A stretch of 64,000 nucleotides of DNA from contig NZ_KI912148.1 of the NCBI RefSeq assembly GCF_000517105.1, forward strand, positions 2,803,786-2,867,785, read 5' to 3'. The translations under genes were made by a program, and so were the position numbers. Position 1 is the first letter of the stretch. Each line of letters starts with the position of its first letter. Origin of the DNA: Fischerella sp. PCC 9605. GTDB lineage: Bacteria > Cyanobacteriota > Cyanobacteriia > Cyanobacteriales > Nostocaceae. This document shows positions 8,250 to 16,778 of the stretch, piece by piece. The notes below the pieces were generated by a model. The model was not told the origin of the DNA. It worked only from the letters and a program-made list of their open reading frames with translations, and ran no database searches.

Positions 8250-9628
8250 ACCGAAAAGTTCTGCGATCGCCAAAAAATAGTAGTGTATGATACCATTTTG
8301 CGAGAGTCCAATATATTACCGCTTGAGTTCACTGCACGATATAAATAAAGCTTCCAAGTAAGAAAGCTGGCGGTGTCGCTTTAGCACAATTGCGGTATAG
8401 AGATTTTAGATTTAGACTGCCAAATAAGACATAGCATAATGGATAAGCGTATTAAACTGCACCAGCCCAAATATTTCATAGTTAAAAGGCTTTAGCAAAA
8501 TCGATGCGAAGAACGATAACTTTACTGGTTCTTGTAACTTTGCTTCTTGCAAGCTGTAGTAATCCAAGGATCGACACCTCATCAAAAGACTCAATGAAGT
8601 CTTCAATAGAAAAAGTTCGCCAGTCTCTTCCAGAAGACAAAAGAGGAGAATTTGATGAGGCACTTTCAATTCTCTATATGAGCCAAATGAGAAATATACT
8701 TACCCAAGGAATGCCGTTACCAATCTACCCAGAGCAAAAGCTCAAAGAGTTAATCAACGGAAAAACTGGTCTGGAAATAATAGCATCTGCTGAAGATATT
8801 AAGAGAAAACTACAAGAGGAGCGAAAGAAGCATATTCTTCAAGAGATTAAGAAGCTGGAAGAAAAAAAGCATCTGCCGAAAATGACAAACTTCAGTTGGC
8901 TAAATTCAAAGTTGTTCGAGCACGTTATTACAAGCAAAAACGACAATATTATGACAAGGAAGAGCTAATTATTGAATTGACCATGAAAAATGGAACAACT
9001 CATCCCGTCTCGGCAGGTTATTTTATTGGAACACTGACTCAACCGTCACGGGCAGTGCCTTGGCTAAAAGAGTCATTCAGTTATTCAATTCCTGGTGGTT
9101 TAGAACCTGAAGAAGAAGTTAATTTGCGTTTAGTCCCAAGTTACTCAAGCAATTTGCGCACAGTAGATATTCCTCAAGATGCTGTTTTTACTGTTGAGGT
9201 AAAACAACTTAATGGAGCATCGGGCAAGCCACTATTTTCGATGTGCAAATTTACTCAAAAAGATGAAAAAAAATTAAAAAAACTGAAAGAAAGTTTACGC
9301 CATGAACAAATAATCAGAAGCGTGGAGTATGATTACGATACGATAAACATTGGTCAAGATGGCTGTCGAAATGACTATTATTATAGCTATAACAACAGAT
9401 TAGAAGTCTATTTACTGCCCTAACCTTTTCCTCGCACGACGGCGGTGGCTACTGGGGGGTAGCCTGCGAAGTTTGTTTACCATCTGGCTGATTTTGGTTG
9501 ATTTTTGGCACTTATTGATCAGCTAATCTTATCCTTAGTTCAAAACCATCAGCTTTTTTACAGCCACGAAAAAACCGTATCATACACTACTATTTTTTGG
9601 CGATCGCAGAACTTTTCGGTCTACTGAA
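8242..9628. mobile_element. 1.39-kb segment bounded by perfect 52-bp inverted repeats
   Basis: Bases 8242-8293 and 9577-9628 are exact reverse complements over 52 positions; each starts TTCAGTAGACCGAAAAG and contains a HIP1 site followed by CAAAAAATAG. The enclosed DNA holds a frameshifted lipoprotein gene and no recognisable transposase. I see no clear target-site duplication (left flank CCGAAA, right flank ATTATG). It may be a non-autonomous element moved in trans, or an inverted duplication around an insertion. The outer end of the left repeat overlaps the 3' end of the DUF2087 gene. Confidence 0.65.
8504..9423 (+). pseudogene. DUF6694-like lipoprotein, frame broken at an A7 run
   Basis: The first frame (8504-8968) starts with a lipoprotein signal (MRRTITLLVLVTLLLASC, lipobox LLAS-C) and runs into a charged helix (EIKKLEEKK). 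The second (about 8869-9423) continues as a beta-rich domain (ELTMKNGTTHPVSAGYF; SIPGGLEPEEEV). Joined by a -1 shift at 8862-8868 they give one protein of about 306 residues with the layout of DUF6694-type lipoproteins: lipobox, helical linker, C-terminal domain. The site GAA-AAA-AAG holds the heptamer A-AAA-AAG in frame, the same heptamer as the dnaX frameshift. A sequencing undercall, a true pseudogene and programmed frameshifting are all open. The gene lies between the 52-bp inverted repeats. Confidence 0.7.
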
Positions 9629-9856
9629 ATTATGAACTAAGTATAACATTGCATAAATTCGTAACGAATTAAATTTGGAAAGACTCTGCGCCCATTTGCG
9701 CCTACATTTGCTACCTGGTGCGTTTAAAAAAGCTACGATTTTACGCAAAACTGTACTAAGTAAGTCGGCATAAATAAGTGATTGTTAGTGGTTGATAGGT
9801 AAAACAACCATCAACAATCAACAACTAACCACTCACCTCCAATATGTAGTGAAAAA
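9424..9856. other. Intergenic stretch with no gene seen
   Basis: It holds the right 52-bp inverted repeat (9577-9628) and a tract of CAACAATCAAC- and CTAACCACT-type short repeats near 9807-9838 before the NIL gene ends. I see no RNA gene or convincing ORF. Confidence 0.5.
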
Positions 9857-10456
9857 TCACAGCCAAATTTGTAAGCCTAGTTGTTTGAGATACCTTAAGC
9901 CATAGACAATTTGTTCGCGATTACCCCAAAGTTCTAGATCAAACCAACCATCATTTTCAGTATTAGTATTGAATAAGGCTCTAATAATGTTAACGGTAAT
10001 ACCATAGCAAGAAACTAGCCCTGCAATTACTGGAAAAGAACGGTAATTTTTGGGAATACAAACTTGAAACTTCGCGCGGGTTGTTTGTCCTTGGATTGCA
10101 TTCAAATCATCTACTTTTTTGGGACTATTGAGTAAAATCTGTAAATTTTCCACACATTCTTGGGGAACGGTTTTGAGATTTAGCTGTTCAACTTCTACAC
10201 CCAGTTCCTGGAGATAGACAAAACCTGCTTCTAGCTGTTGACGACAATTTCCTTGAATTTCTAAATTAAACCAACCGTCTTCTCTAGTTTCGGCTTCAAA
10301 AGCAGCTGCTGCAATGTTAATTGTTAAGTCGTAGCGAGAAATTAATCGGGAAACAATCGGTTGACCATAGTATTCCTGAGGAACCCGAATGCGAATGCAA
10401 TCCAATGTGGGATTAACAGTAGTAGATACATTCATCAGTCCAATCCCCTGAATCAT
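9857..10456 (-). CDS. Protein with two NIL domains
   Basis: A 199-residue protein with two tandem NIL domains (about 20-95 and 125-199), each with the pattern IRIRVPQEYYGQPIVSRL / DGWFNLEIQG / YLQELGVEVE and FQVCIPKNYRSFPVIAGLVS / DGWFDLELWGN / YLKQLGLQIW. NIL is the ferredoxin-like regulatory fold at the C-terminus of methionine ABC transporter MetN, where it binds methionine. Free-standing double-NIL proteins in cyanobacteria are often tied to sulfur uptake, but no transporter gene is adjacent here, so the ligand is unknown. The start could be the Met at residue 1 or at 8 (MNVSTTVN). Confidence 0.8.
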   Translation of the reverse strand: MIQGIGLMNVSTTVNPTLDCIRIRVPQEYYGQPIVSRLISRYDLTINIAAAAFEAETREDGWFNLEIQGNCRQQLEAGFVYLQELGVEVEQLNLKTVPQECVENLQILLNSPKKVDDLNAIQGQTTRAKFQVCIPKNYRSFPVIAGLVSCYGITVNIIRALFNTNTENDGWFDLELWGNREQIVYGLRYLKQLGLQIWL

Positions 10457-10743
10457 AAAAATTCTCCTGGAACGAATACAAAGCTAAAATCCTTTGTCTG
10501 AATTCCAGTGGCACCTTTGCAATTATTCCATAATTAATAAAATATAGTAAATCGATAGTTTTGCTGTAGTTTATAATAACACAATAAGTCTCTACAATGT
10601 ACAAGCATAAGAATTTGCAACCATAGTAGTTATAAACTCCTGCTTTAGTATCTGTTTTTTTAGCTATGCAGCTGTCAGCTTAATTACCAGTGTTTAATTA
10701 TGAACAGCAAACCAGCATATCTATGAAAAACATTATTTAAAAC

Positions 10744-10925
10744 GCAATACAGTTCACTTAGCAGAACTTGATTTTTGAAGATCCCCCTAAATCCCTCTTA
10801 AAAAGGGGAGCCACTGCGTTGCGGGGATTCCCCCCGTTGTAGCACGTGGCGTGGACTTCAAAACTTCAGTTCCCCCCTTTTTAAGGGGGGCTAGGGGGGA
10901 TCAAAACCTTAACTGAACCGTATTG
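10744..10925. mobile_element. MITE-like fold-back element
   Basis: The ends read GCAATACAGTTCACTT and, inverted, TCAATACGGTTCAGTT (about 13 of 16 matching). Inside, GATCCCCCTAAATCCCTC at 10780 and GGGGGCTAGGGGGGATC near 10886-10902 form a second inverted pair around a C-rich and G-rich core. The element is about 182 bp, has no ORF, and resembles small palindromic repeats widespread in filamentous cyanobacteria. Confidence 0.6.
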
Positions 10926-10993
10926 ATTCAAAAAGTTTGTTGAAAGCTTGATTTTGCCTGTTTACTGTGATGATTTTTATACCAAGCTAATAA

Positions 10994-11018
10994 AAAGACA
11001 CTCTCACTGAGTGTCTTT
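10994..11018 (-). terminator. Rho-independent terminator of the cyclotransferase-like gene
   Basis: AAAGACACTC (10994-11003) pairs with GAGTGTCTTT (11009-11018) around a 5-base loop. Read on the minus strand the stem is followed by a U-rich run (TTTTTATT), 90 bases after the stop of the upstream minus-strand gene. Confidence 0.75.
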
Positions 11019-11106
11019 GATCTTACACCAGTAATCAAACACAACTGCAATTTACAAATTTGAATTTTTTGGAATTTTGCGAATTTGATATTTTGATTTT
11101 GATTGC

Positions 11107-11697
11107 TTAAACCGAGCCTTTAACTTGTTTTATTTGATAAATCTGTTGCAGTTGATACATATGATTAAACAAATTCCAACAATATTCTTCTGGTAATCCG
11201 CAGGTAACAGCACCCCGCAAGACAACGTTAAAATACCAGTCGTTGGGTGCATGTTCTTCGGATAACTTGTTAACAACTACATAAGTCCGGACATTTTTGT
11301 AAACTCGCCCTTTGCAGTGAATATCTACAAATTCATGTCGATAACCGGCGCGAGGGACTTCTTCTCTTTCATCAAGGCGATCGCTAAATCGCCAAGGTAG
11401 CTGGTAAAGTACACCATGTACCGTACTAGCTGGATCTTTGACTATATCCAATACACCACACTTGCGAAATGAAGAATACCGATAAAACCCTAGTCGATAG
11501 CCTTTGAGTATTCCAGGTGCAATCACATAAGAATGGGTCTTTTCGCCAAGCGATCGCTTTAAATCGACAGGGCACATGCAAGATCCGTAAGCAAAATAGT
11601 AAAACATCGGCTCTTTTTTTTGCAGTCCCAAATTTAAGTTCGTAGGATTTTGAGACTGTACCCAGTGGTGATGTGAGTGTCCACTCTGTTTGCTCAT
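11107..11697 (-). CDS. Gamma-glutamylcyclotransferase-like protein
   Basis: A 196-residue protein of the GGCT/AIG2-like fold. The hallmark substrate loop YFAYGSCM (about 33-40) corresponds to the family YGSN-type loop, and Glu in DEREEVPRAGY fits the position of the catalytic acid. Members cleave gamma-glutamyl compounds to 5-oxoproline, or act on related substrates. The first 30 residues (HSHHHWVQ, then a polar stretch) are not part of the fold, so translation may begin at the Met in EPMFYYFAYG. It has its own terminator at 10994-11018. Confidence 0.75.
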   Translation of the reverse strand: MSKQSGHSHHHWVQSQNPTNLNLGLQKKEPMFYYFAYGSCMCPVDLKRSLGEKTHSYVIAPGILKGYRLGFYRYSSFRKCGVLDIVKDPASTVHGVLYQLPWRFSDRLDEREEVPRAGYRHEFVDIHCKGRVYKNVRTYVVVNKLSEEHAPNDWYFNVVLRGAVTCGLPEEYCWNLFNHMYQLQQIYQIKQVKGSV

Positions 11698-11891
11698 CTA
11701 TCCTTGCAAGTATCAACTACAATCAGGAATTATACTATAAACTGGCTAAGTATATAAATAAAAACTACTCTATATTGATAGATTAACCGTACTTCTAAAT
11801 AAAAAAAGGTGAAAGAGTAAGGGGGAAAGGAAAAAATCTCTTTTACCTTTGCCCATCCACCTTTTACCTTTAACTTTTCCCCAACCAAAGG

Positions 11892-13826
11892 TTAACTTTG
11901 TGCACTGCTGAGAAGTTGATTCCACGCCTTGAGTACAATCCGTAAATTCTCAGGTAGACGATTTTGAGAAATATCGTTGTATTGAACAGTACCGTCACTG
12001 CTAGTGAGGGTGTAGATCGTGTAATCAGCAGCACCTGAAGGGGCTGGGTAATTCAGATTCTGGAATTCACTAGATCCCTTTTCTTCTAGCAATTTCTGAA
12101 ATCTCCGCACCTGTTGCAGAGAAACGCGGCGAACGCTGCGTTCAGAGTCGTTAGCGTCACCTATACGAACGCGAATCAAACGCCCGTCATCTAGCAAAAC
12201 AGTTTCGTAGGTTCTACCGATAAAACCACCACTAGAGATTTGCCGAAAAACTATACCGCTTTCTAAAGGAGGTGGTAATTCGTTACTGGGTATTGGCACA
12301 GGCTTAACACTTTCTTTGTCAGCTTCTTTGCCGGCAATTTTACTAGCCTGTTTATCTAGCTTGATGGTATCTGGTTCACCAACGCGATAAACTAAATCCT
12401 GCTGTCCATTGCTGACTTTTACCTGCCAACCAGATACAATGCTTGGCGCACATAAAATTAGCGGTTCGCTGATACCCAGACAGCGATCTGGCCATTCTCG
12501 CTTTTCTACCTCAACTATCCGTAATTGCGAAATAGGTAATTCCAATTCTTCGGCAGCATCTGCCAAAATTGTATCGGCTATAGACTTCGGTAAACTGGCT
12601 ACTGTTTGAAACTCAAATTCCGAACCATCTTCTTTGACGCGGTAAACCCAGTTTTGCGTACCATTGGAGACAGTAGCTTGCCAACCCAAAGCAACGGGAC
12701 GAGTACAGTTAGCAATACCTTCACAAGCACCTTTCCAATCTGCCAATTCTTGAACTTCTGTAATTCGGAAAGCAGAAATTGGCATTCGAGAATTAGAACG
12801 CTTGAGTGCATCCTGCTTAATGACTTTGGCAGCACTTTTCGATAAAATACGAGTGCGATCGAGCGCGACAACAGAAGCTTTTTCGTTAACGTGATAAACC
12901 CACTTCTGCGTACCGCTGTCAACTGTAATTATCCAACCTGCTGTAGGGATATAAGCTTTATTACAGATTCTATTAAAAGTTAGTTCACAAGGATTTCCCC
13001 AAGTATGACGTTCAGCCTTAAGGATGCGTAGCTGAGAAGTTGGGATTCCCGACCACCGGGACGCATCCCGCAGCACAGCATTGGTGATTGGTTTGGGTAT
13101 ACTTATGAGGCTTGCAGCTTCATTCAACCTGACTTGAGAACCATCACGATTAGCACGATAAACTAGACGTTGTTTTCCAGCTTGTACAGTTACTTCCCAA
13201 GCCTGTTGAGCAATTTGTATACACGCCTCATCAGGACGTGGCAAACCCAGACAGCCATCTGTAGTTACTTGTGCGACTTTAACAATGCGTAGTTGAGAAG
13301 TTGGCAATCCTGTGAATTTGGATGCAGTAGCTAAAACATTATCTCTAACAGAAGTGGGTAAATTATCTGATTGGTTATTTGGGGGAGTATTAGGATTTGC
13401 TAAGCGCAAAGAACGTCCATTGCTATTGGTGTGATAAATCCATGTTTGACTACCGTCAGACACCATCACCTGCCAACCCGGAACTAAGGCTTGGGTACAA
13501 AATTCACCTGGTTTAGGCAGGTCTAGACAGCCATTGCGCCAAGTCTTTTGACTGAATTCAGTTATTTCCAATTTGTTGGGTAGAATTCCCTGTGTCCGTG
13601 ATACATCTCGCAGTATAGCCCTTGCTACTGGTTGCGGTAAACCATCGCTACTAGCATTTACTTTGAGGATTTCATTTGCTGTTTCTGGCAAAATATCCCT
13701 AGGAGCAGCTATTGCGCTTTTTAGTAGTGTGAAGCCACTACTAATAGATAAAATGCCAGTTAATATCAAAGCCGTGAAAATTTGCGCTTGTTTGGTGGTA
13801 CAATAATTTTTCAAGATGGTTTTCAT
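11892..13826 (-). CDS. Secreted protein with five tandem repeats of an approximately 85-residue domain
   Basis: A 644-residue exported protein. A signal peptide is visible (ALILTGILSISSGFTLL, cleavage near AIAA). Five repeats follow at about 60-145, 155-235, 240-325, 328-410 and 412-495, each with the pattern LP..V..AILRDASR, GIPTSQLRI, W...CLGLP.P, C.QA.VPGWQVTV and G.Q.WVYR.N.DGS. Repeats carry paired cysteines, probably disulfides. A different C-terminal domain (about 530-640, GFIGRTYETVLLDDGRLIRV) ends the protein. I know of no assigned function; a cell-envelope or periplasmic role is likely. It stands alone on the minus strand. Confidence 0.75.
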   Translation of the reverse strand: MKTILKNYCTTKQAQIFTALILTGILSISSGFTLLKSAIAAPRDILPETANEILKVNASSDGLPQPVARAILRDVSRTQGILPNKLEITEFSQKTWRNGCLDLPKPGEFCTQALVPGWQVMVSDGSQTWIYHTNSNGRSLRLANPNTPPNNQSDNLPTSVRDNVLATASKFTGLPTSQLRIVKVAQVTTDGCLGLPRPDEACIQIAQQAWEVTVQAGKQRLVYRANRDGSQVRLNEAASLISIPKPITNAVLRDASRWSGIPTSQLRILKAERHTWGNPCELTFNRICNKAYIPTAGWIITVDSGTQKWVYHVNEKASVVALDRTRILSKSAAKVIKQDALKRSNSRMPISAFRITEVQELADWKGACEGIANCTRPVALGWQATVSNGTQNWVYRVKEDGSEFEFQTVASLPKSIADTILADAAEELELPISQLRIVEVEKREWPDRCLGISEPLILCAPSIVSGWQVKVSNGQQDLVYRVGEPDTIKLDKQASKIAGKEADKESVKPVPIPSNELPPPLESGIVFRQISSGGFIGRTYETVLLDDGRLIRVRIGDANDSERSVRRVSLQQVRRFQKLLEEKGSSEFQNLNYPAPSGAADYTIYTLTSSDGTVQYNDISQNRLPENLRIVLKAWNQLLSSAQS

Positions 13827-14280
13827 GAGAGTATTGCCAGATTAGTCATTAGTTAGCAAAAATTAGCCAATAGCCATAAGTCCAAAAGTCTACTGGTGAC
13901 TAGAGGTAAAAAGATAAAGGATAAATCAATATATCATCCCATCACTGATTTCATCGGGATAAATTTTACGCCTGTTTTGCAAAGCGCTCATAAGGAGAGA
14001 CGCTGAACTTTTTATTTTTTGTTCCTTAATTATGACTTAGTTTGAGTATGGCTATCTTAGCCCTCGCTACTTGTGTTTTCCAGCTTGGGGAAAATTGCCA
14101 TTGACTGAGCGAGAGGATTTAATGATGTAGATTTACTCATGAAGGGAAGCAGCAAACTTCATGGCTTCACGTCAGTAATTTTACTAGCTTATACCAAGTT
14201 GCAGTCAAAGAAGTAATCTGTCATGTTAGAAAGCAACTTGGCATTAGACAGCGATCGCTGCTCAATTAAGTATGATTTGG
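13827..14280. other. Intergenic stretch with no gene seen
   Basis: It contains short GTCATTAGTTAGC-type repeats just upstream of the five-repeat gene and one HIP1 site near 14251. Nothing in it looks like a structural RNA or a coding region. Confidence 0.45.
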
Positions 14281-14736
14281 CTAATCAAATCTAATAGTAG
14301 CGGCAGCCCAATCTTTTAAATCAGGTGCTAGCCAGACTAATTTTCGCAAGATTTCATCGTTTACCCACAGCACCAAGGGAAACTCAAACCGTTTAGAAAG
14401 CTCATCCCGCATCAAATTTGTAGATACGATCAGCTGATTAATTGCCACCACAGATTCTAAACCCTGTACCATCAAAGCTTCAGGTTGAGTAGAACCGAGG
14501 GCGCTGGTAATAGTTGTATAAAGCGTTTCCGCAGAAGCAGGGATAGACAATTCTGTGGTTGCAAGTGGTAAAAATTCATTTAACAAACTCAATAATTGCT
14601 GCTGCTTGTTTGTAGAGTTACAGCAGGCTAAAAGCAGTGAAAATTGCCCTTGGGAAAGCATTATTGCCCTTGCTAATCTCTGAGTGGCAGTGGTAATGTT
14701 TGTCTTGCTGTCTTGATTATTAATTAGGCTTATCAT
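14281..14736 (-). CDS. Stand-alone cyanobacterial N-terminal effector-like domain
   Basis: A 151-residue protein. Its pattern (RLARAIMLSQGQFSLLLACC, then FPLVLWVNDEILRKL and WLAPDLKDWAAATIRF) resembles the N-terminal module of large cyanobacterial NTPase/TPR proteins that carry the signature FP(I/V)VLW(L/V)T..L...L...APDF..WR.GVF.F. Here the reading frame stops right after the module, so it is either a free domain that binds a partner or the remnant of a truncated large gene. No ATPase or TPR segment is visible downstream at 13827-14280. The assignment rests on remembered motif similarity. Confidence 0.55.
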   Translation of the reverse strand: MISLINNQDSKTNITTATQRLARAIMLSQGQFSLLLACCNSTNKQQQLLSLLNEFLPLATTELSIPASAETLYTTITSALGSTQPEALMVQGLESVVAINQLIVSTNLMRDELSKRFEFPLVLWVNDEILRKLVWLAPDLKDWAAATIRFD

Positions 14737-15071
14737 TAATAAGTCTGAGTTTAGTTTTAATAATTATTTACTATATTCAGCAAAATCACTCAGCTATTAA
14801 GCGTTATTGCAGCTATTGAGTAATCTTGGGAAGATTTCGATGGTTTGTATTCCACAATCTTACTTACAGTATATTCCTCTATATTGTGGTGTATTGCCCC
14901 ACAAGCATCGATATTTTACGTAATTTTGCTAAAAATACACAAAAAATAAACTTTAGTTAAAATTTTCTACAAAAATTGAGTCTATTTTTCTAAGTAAGTG
15001 TAACTAGACGTAAATAACTAAGACTATGATGGTAGTTGTTAGAAGCTGAGATCTTGCACCCTTTGAGTGGG

Positions 15072-15120
15072 AGAGCCAGAGGCTCTAATTCTCGTTACCA
15101 GGTTCAACCTGGTAAAGAGA
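15072..15120. repeat. Double-hairpin dispersed repeat
   Basis: AGAGCC/GGCTCT (15072-15086, 3-base loop) is followed by TTACCAGGTT-C-AACCTGGTAA (15095-15115). The second stem extends by four more pairs (15090-15093 with 15117-15120) past one mismatch. The combination is typical of small REP-like repeats of filamentous cyanobacteria. Confidence 0.6.
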
Positions 15121-15374
15121 TGGTGGTCTTGCCTAGGGGCTATTGCGCTCGTCGTGCAAGACTCCCATGTGTATTTGCCCACAATAAAGAAATAAAAATT
15201 CCTCTTTCCTTTCCCCTTTTCTCTTTTCCCTTTCCCCCATTTTCAAGACAGATGTGAATAGAAATGGGTTTAGCTAGATATTCCAGTCTTTTGCAAATAC
15301 AAAAATTAATTACTGAAAATCTTTAATCCCCCATCCCAGGTATGAAATCAAAGCTGTGTATTTGTTGTTATATT

Positions 15375-15398
15375 TATCCTATCCCCCGGGATAGGATA
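15375..15398. promoter_or_regulatory. 11-bp palindrome upstream of the ferrochelatase-like gene
   Basis: TATCCTATCCC (15375-15385) is perfectly inverted at 15388-15398 around only two bases. It lies about 165 bases upstream of the start at 15564. The very short loop suits a dimeric repressor site better than a terminator; the function is inferred. Confidence 0.4.
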
Positions 15399-15563
15399 GT
15401 AATCTAACTAGTGCAGTGCAGCAAAAAAACTATACAGGTCGAAAGAACGCGGCCATTGCAGGCTACCAGATAAGCATTATTCCCTTCTGCTTTCTGACAC
15501 TAGTAAGACAAACAAAAAAGCTTGCCAAAAGCTTTCTCATTTGGTTGCATTGAGGAACTAATT

Positions 15564-16682
15564 GTGGTTGCCACGCCGGAAAAACTAGAACACACCCACG
15601 AGAAATTGCCAGGTCAACAACGAGTAGCCGTATTACTCATGGGCTATGGCGAAGTTGAAAGCTACGAAGATTTCGCTAACTATAATGAACAAGCTTTACA
15701 TTTACTAACAGCAAAATTCGCACCAGTACCAACTTGGATTTATCCTCCTTTGGCAAAAATTTTGGCGCTATTTGATCGCCATGAGTGGGGACATCAACAC
15801 AATGATTTTATTTCTCCCCACAATGCCATCTTTGAAAAGCAGCGGGCTGGTATTGAGAAGAGTTTGCAACAAAATTGGGGCGATCGCGTCCAGGTGTTCA
15901 AAGCTTTCAACTTCTGCGCCCCCTTTCTTCCCAAACAAGTCTTGGCAGAAATCAAAAACCAAGGTTTTGACAAGCTGTTAATTTACCCGCTGTTGGTAGT
16001 TGATTCTATCTTTACTAGTGGTATTGCGATCGAGCAAGTGAATAAAGCTTTATCGCAGATGTCTGATGGTAATGAACACTGGGTAAAAGGGCTACGCTAC
16101 ATTCCTTCCTTTTACAACGAACCCGCCTATATTGATATGATGGTTCGTCTGGTAGAAGAGAAAATTGCTAGCAACTTAGCCACCGCTTACCTACCTGCGG
16201 AAATAGGTATTGTCTTGATGAATCACGGTTGTCCTCACAAAGCCAAAGGCTTTACCTCCGGGATTACTGAAAGTCAAGCACTCTACGATTTGGTACGGGA
16301 TAAATTAATTAATCGCTATCCTCTGATTTCTGTAGGTTGGTTGAACCACGACACACCCCTAATTGAATGGACACAGCCAAATGTCGAACAAGCTGCAAAA
16401 AACCTGATTCAATTGGGTGCAAAAGCGGTGATGTTCATGCCTATTGGCTTTGCCACAGAAAACCATGAAACTCTGTTGGATGTACACCACATTATTCATG
16501 CGCTACAGAAAAAGCATCCCACTATAAACTACATCCAAATGGCCTGTGTCAATGACCACTCAGAATTCTTGGAGATGGCAGCCCAATGGGCAAATCCTCA
16601 TATTGCCGAGTTGTTATCAGAACAGGCGATGACGGTTAATCCGCAGCTAGCGGTAGCCCATCATCACCACCATCATCATTAA
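15564..16682 (+). CDS. Ferrochelatase-like protein with a natural seven-histidine tail
   Basis: A member of the chelatase fold that inserts iron or other metal into tetrapyrroles. Landmarks are VLLMGYGEVESYEDFANYN, FNFCAPFLP, LLIYPLLVVDSIFTSG, GIVLMNHGCPHKAKG and FMPIGFATENHETLLDV; the last has the conserved His/Glu pair of ferrochelatases. It differs from the usual cyanobacterial HemH (it lacks the LNLGGP start and a C-terminal CAB helix), so it looks like a paralogue. The C-terminus ends in seven consecutive His residues, which may bind metal as in SirB-type chelatases. I choose GTG at 15564 because GAGGA lies 7 bases upstream; an in-frame TTG at 15522 is possible but has no such site. It converges with the FMN reductase gene. 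Confidence 0.75.
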   Translation: MVATPEKLEHTHEKLPGQQRVAVLLMGYGEVESYEDFANYNEQALHLLTAKFAPVPTWIYPPLAKILALFDRHEWGHQHNDFISPHNAIFEKQRAGIEKSLQQNWGDRVQVFKAFNFCAPFLPKQVLAEIKNQGFDKLLIYPLLVVDSIFTSGIAIEQVNKALSQMSDGNEHWVKGLRYIPSFYNEPAYIDMMVRLVEEKIASNLATAYLPAEIGIVLMNHGCPHKAKGFTSGITESQALYDLVRDKLINRYPLISVGWLNHDTPLIEWTQPNVEQAAKNLIQLGAKAVMFMPIGFATENHETLLDVHHIIHALQKKHPTINYIQMACVNDHSEFLEMAAQWANPHIAELLSEQAMTVNPQLAVAHHHHHHH

Positions 16683-16778
16683 GAAGAGGGGGTGATGGGG
16701 AGATGGGGAGAAAGAAGAATTATTTTCTCTCCCACTCCTGTACTCCCCCACTCCTACACTCCTCCACTTTCCCACTCT
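16683..16778. repeat. G-rich and C-rich tandem repeat tract between convergent genes
   Basis: Short repeats of GGGGAGAT type run into CTCCCACTCC-type repeats, separated by an AT-rich core. GGGAGA can pair with TCTCCC, so the tract can fold back and may end transcription from both sides. Confidence 0.5.

Larger units (their letters stand above)
10457..11106. other. Long intergenic stretch holding a MITE-like element and a terminator
   Basis: The first part is AT-rich and probably holds the NIL gene promoter. The middle is the MITE-like repeat at 10744-10925, and the end carries the terminator at 10994-11018. No gene was seen. Confidence 0.5.
14737..15563. other. Long intergenic region with several palindromic repeats
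   Basis: About 800 bases without a convincing gene. It holds a small CCACAAT/ATTGTGG inverted repeat (14852-14889), the double-hairpin repeat at 15072-15120, a CCTTTCCCC-type tract near 15205-15240 and the 11-bp palindrome at 15375-15398. A 73-codon frame at 15036-15257 is made largely of repeat DNA and I do not accept it as a gene. Confidence 0.5.

Noticed and set aside
15072-15120. tRNA-like folding around GGTTCAACC
   Set aside because: The hairpins do not form a cloverleaf, there is no acceptor stem or anticodon arm, and the pattern fits a REP-like repeat.
15036-15257. A 73-codon plus-strand frame
   Set aside because: It is formed mainly from the double-hairpin repeat and a C/T-rich tract, with no ribosome site and no domain.
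16650-16682. The His7 tail as a cloning tag or vector contamination
   Set aside because: The codons are mixed CAT/CAC, no vector sequence follows, and the flanking DNA carries native short repeats.
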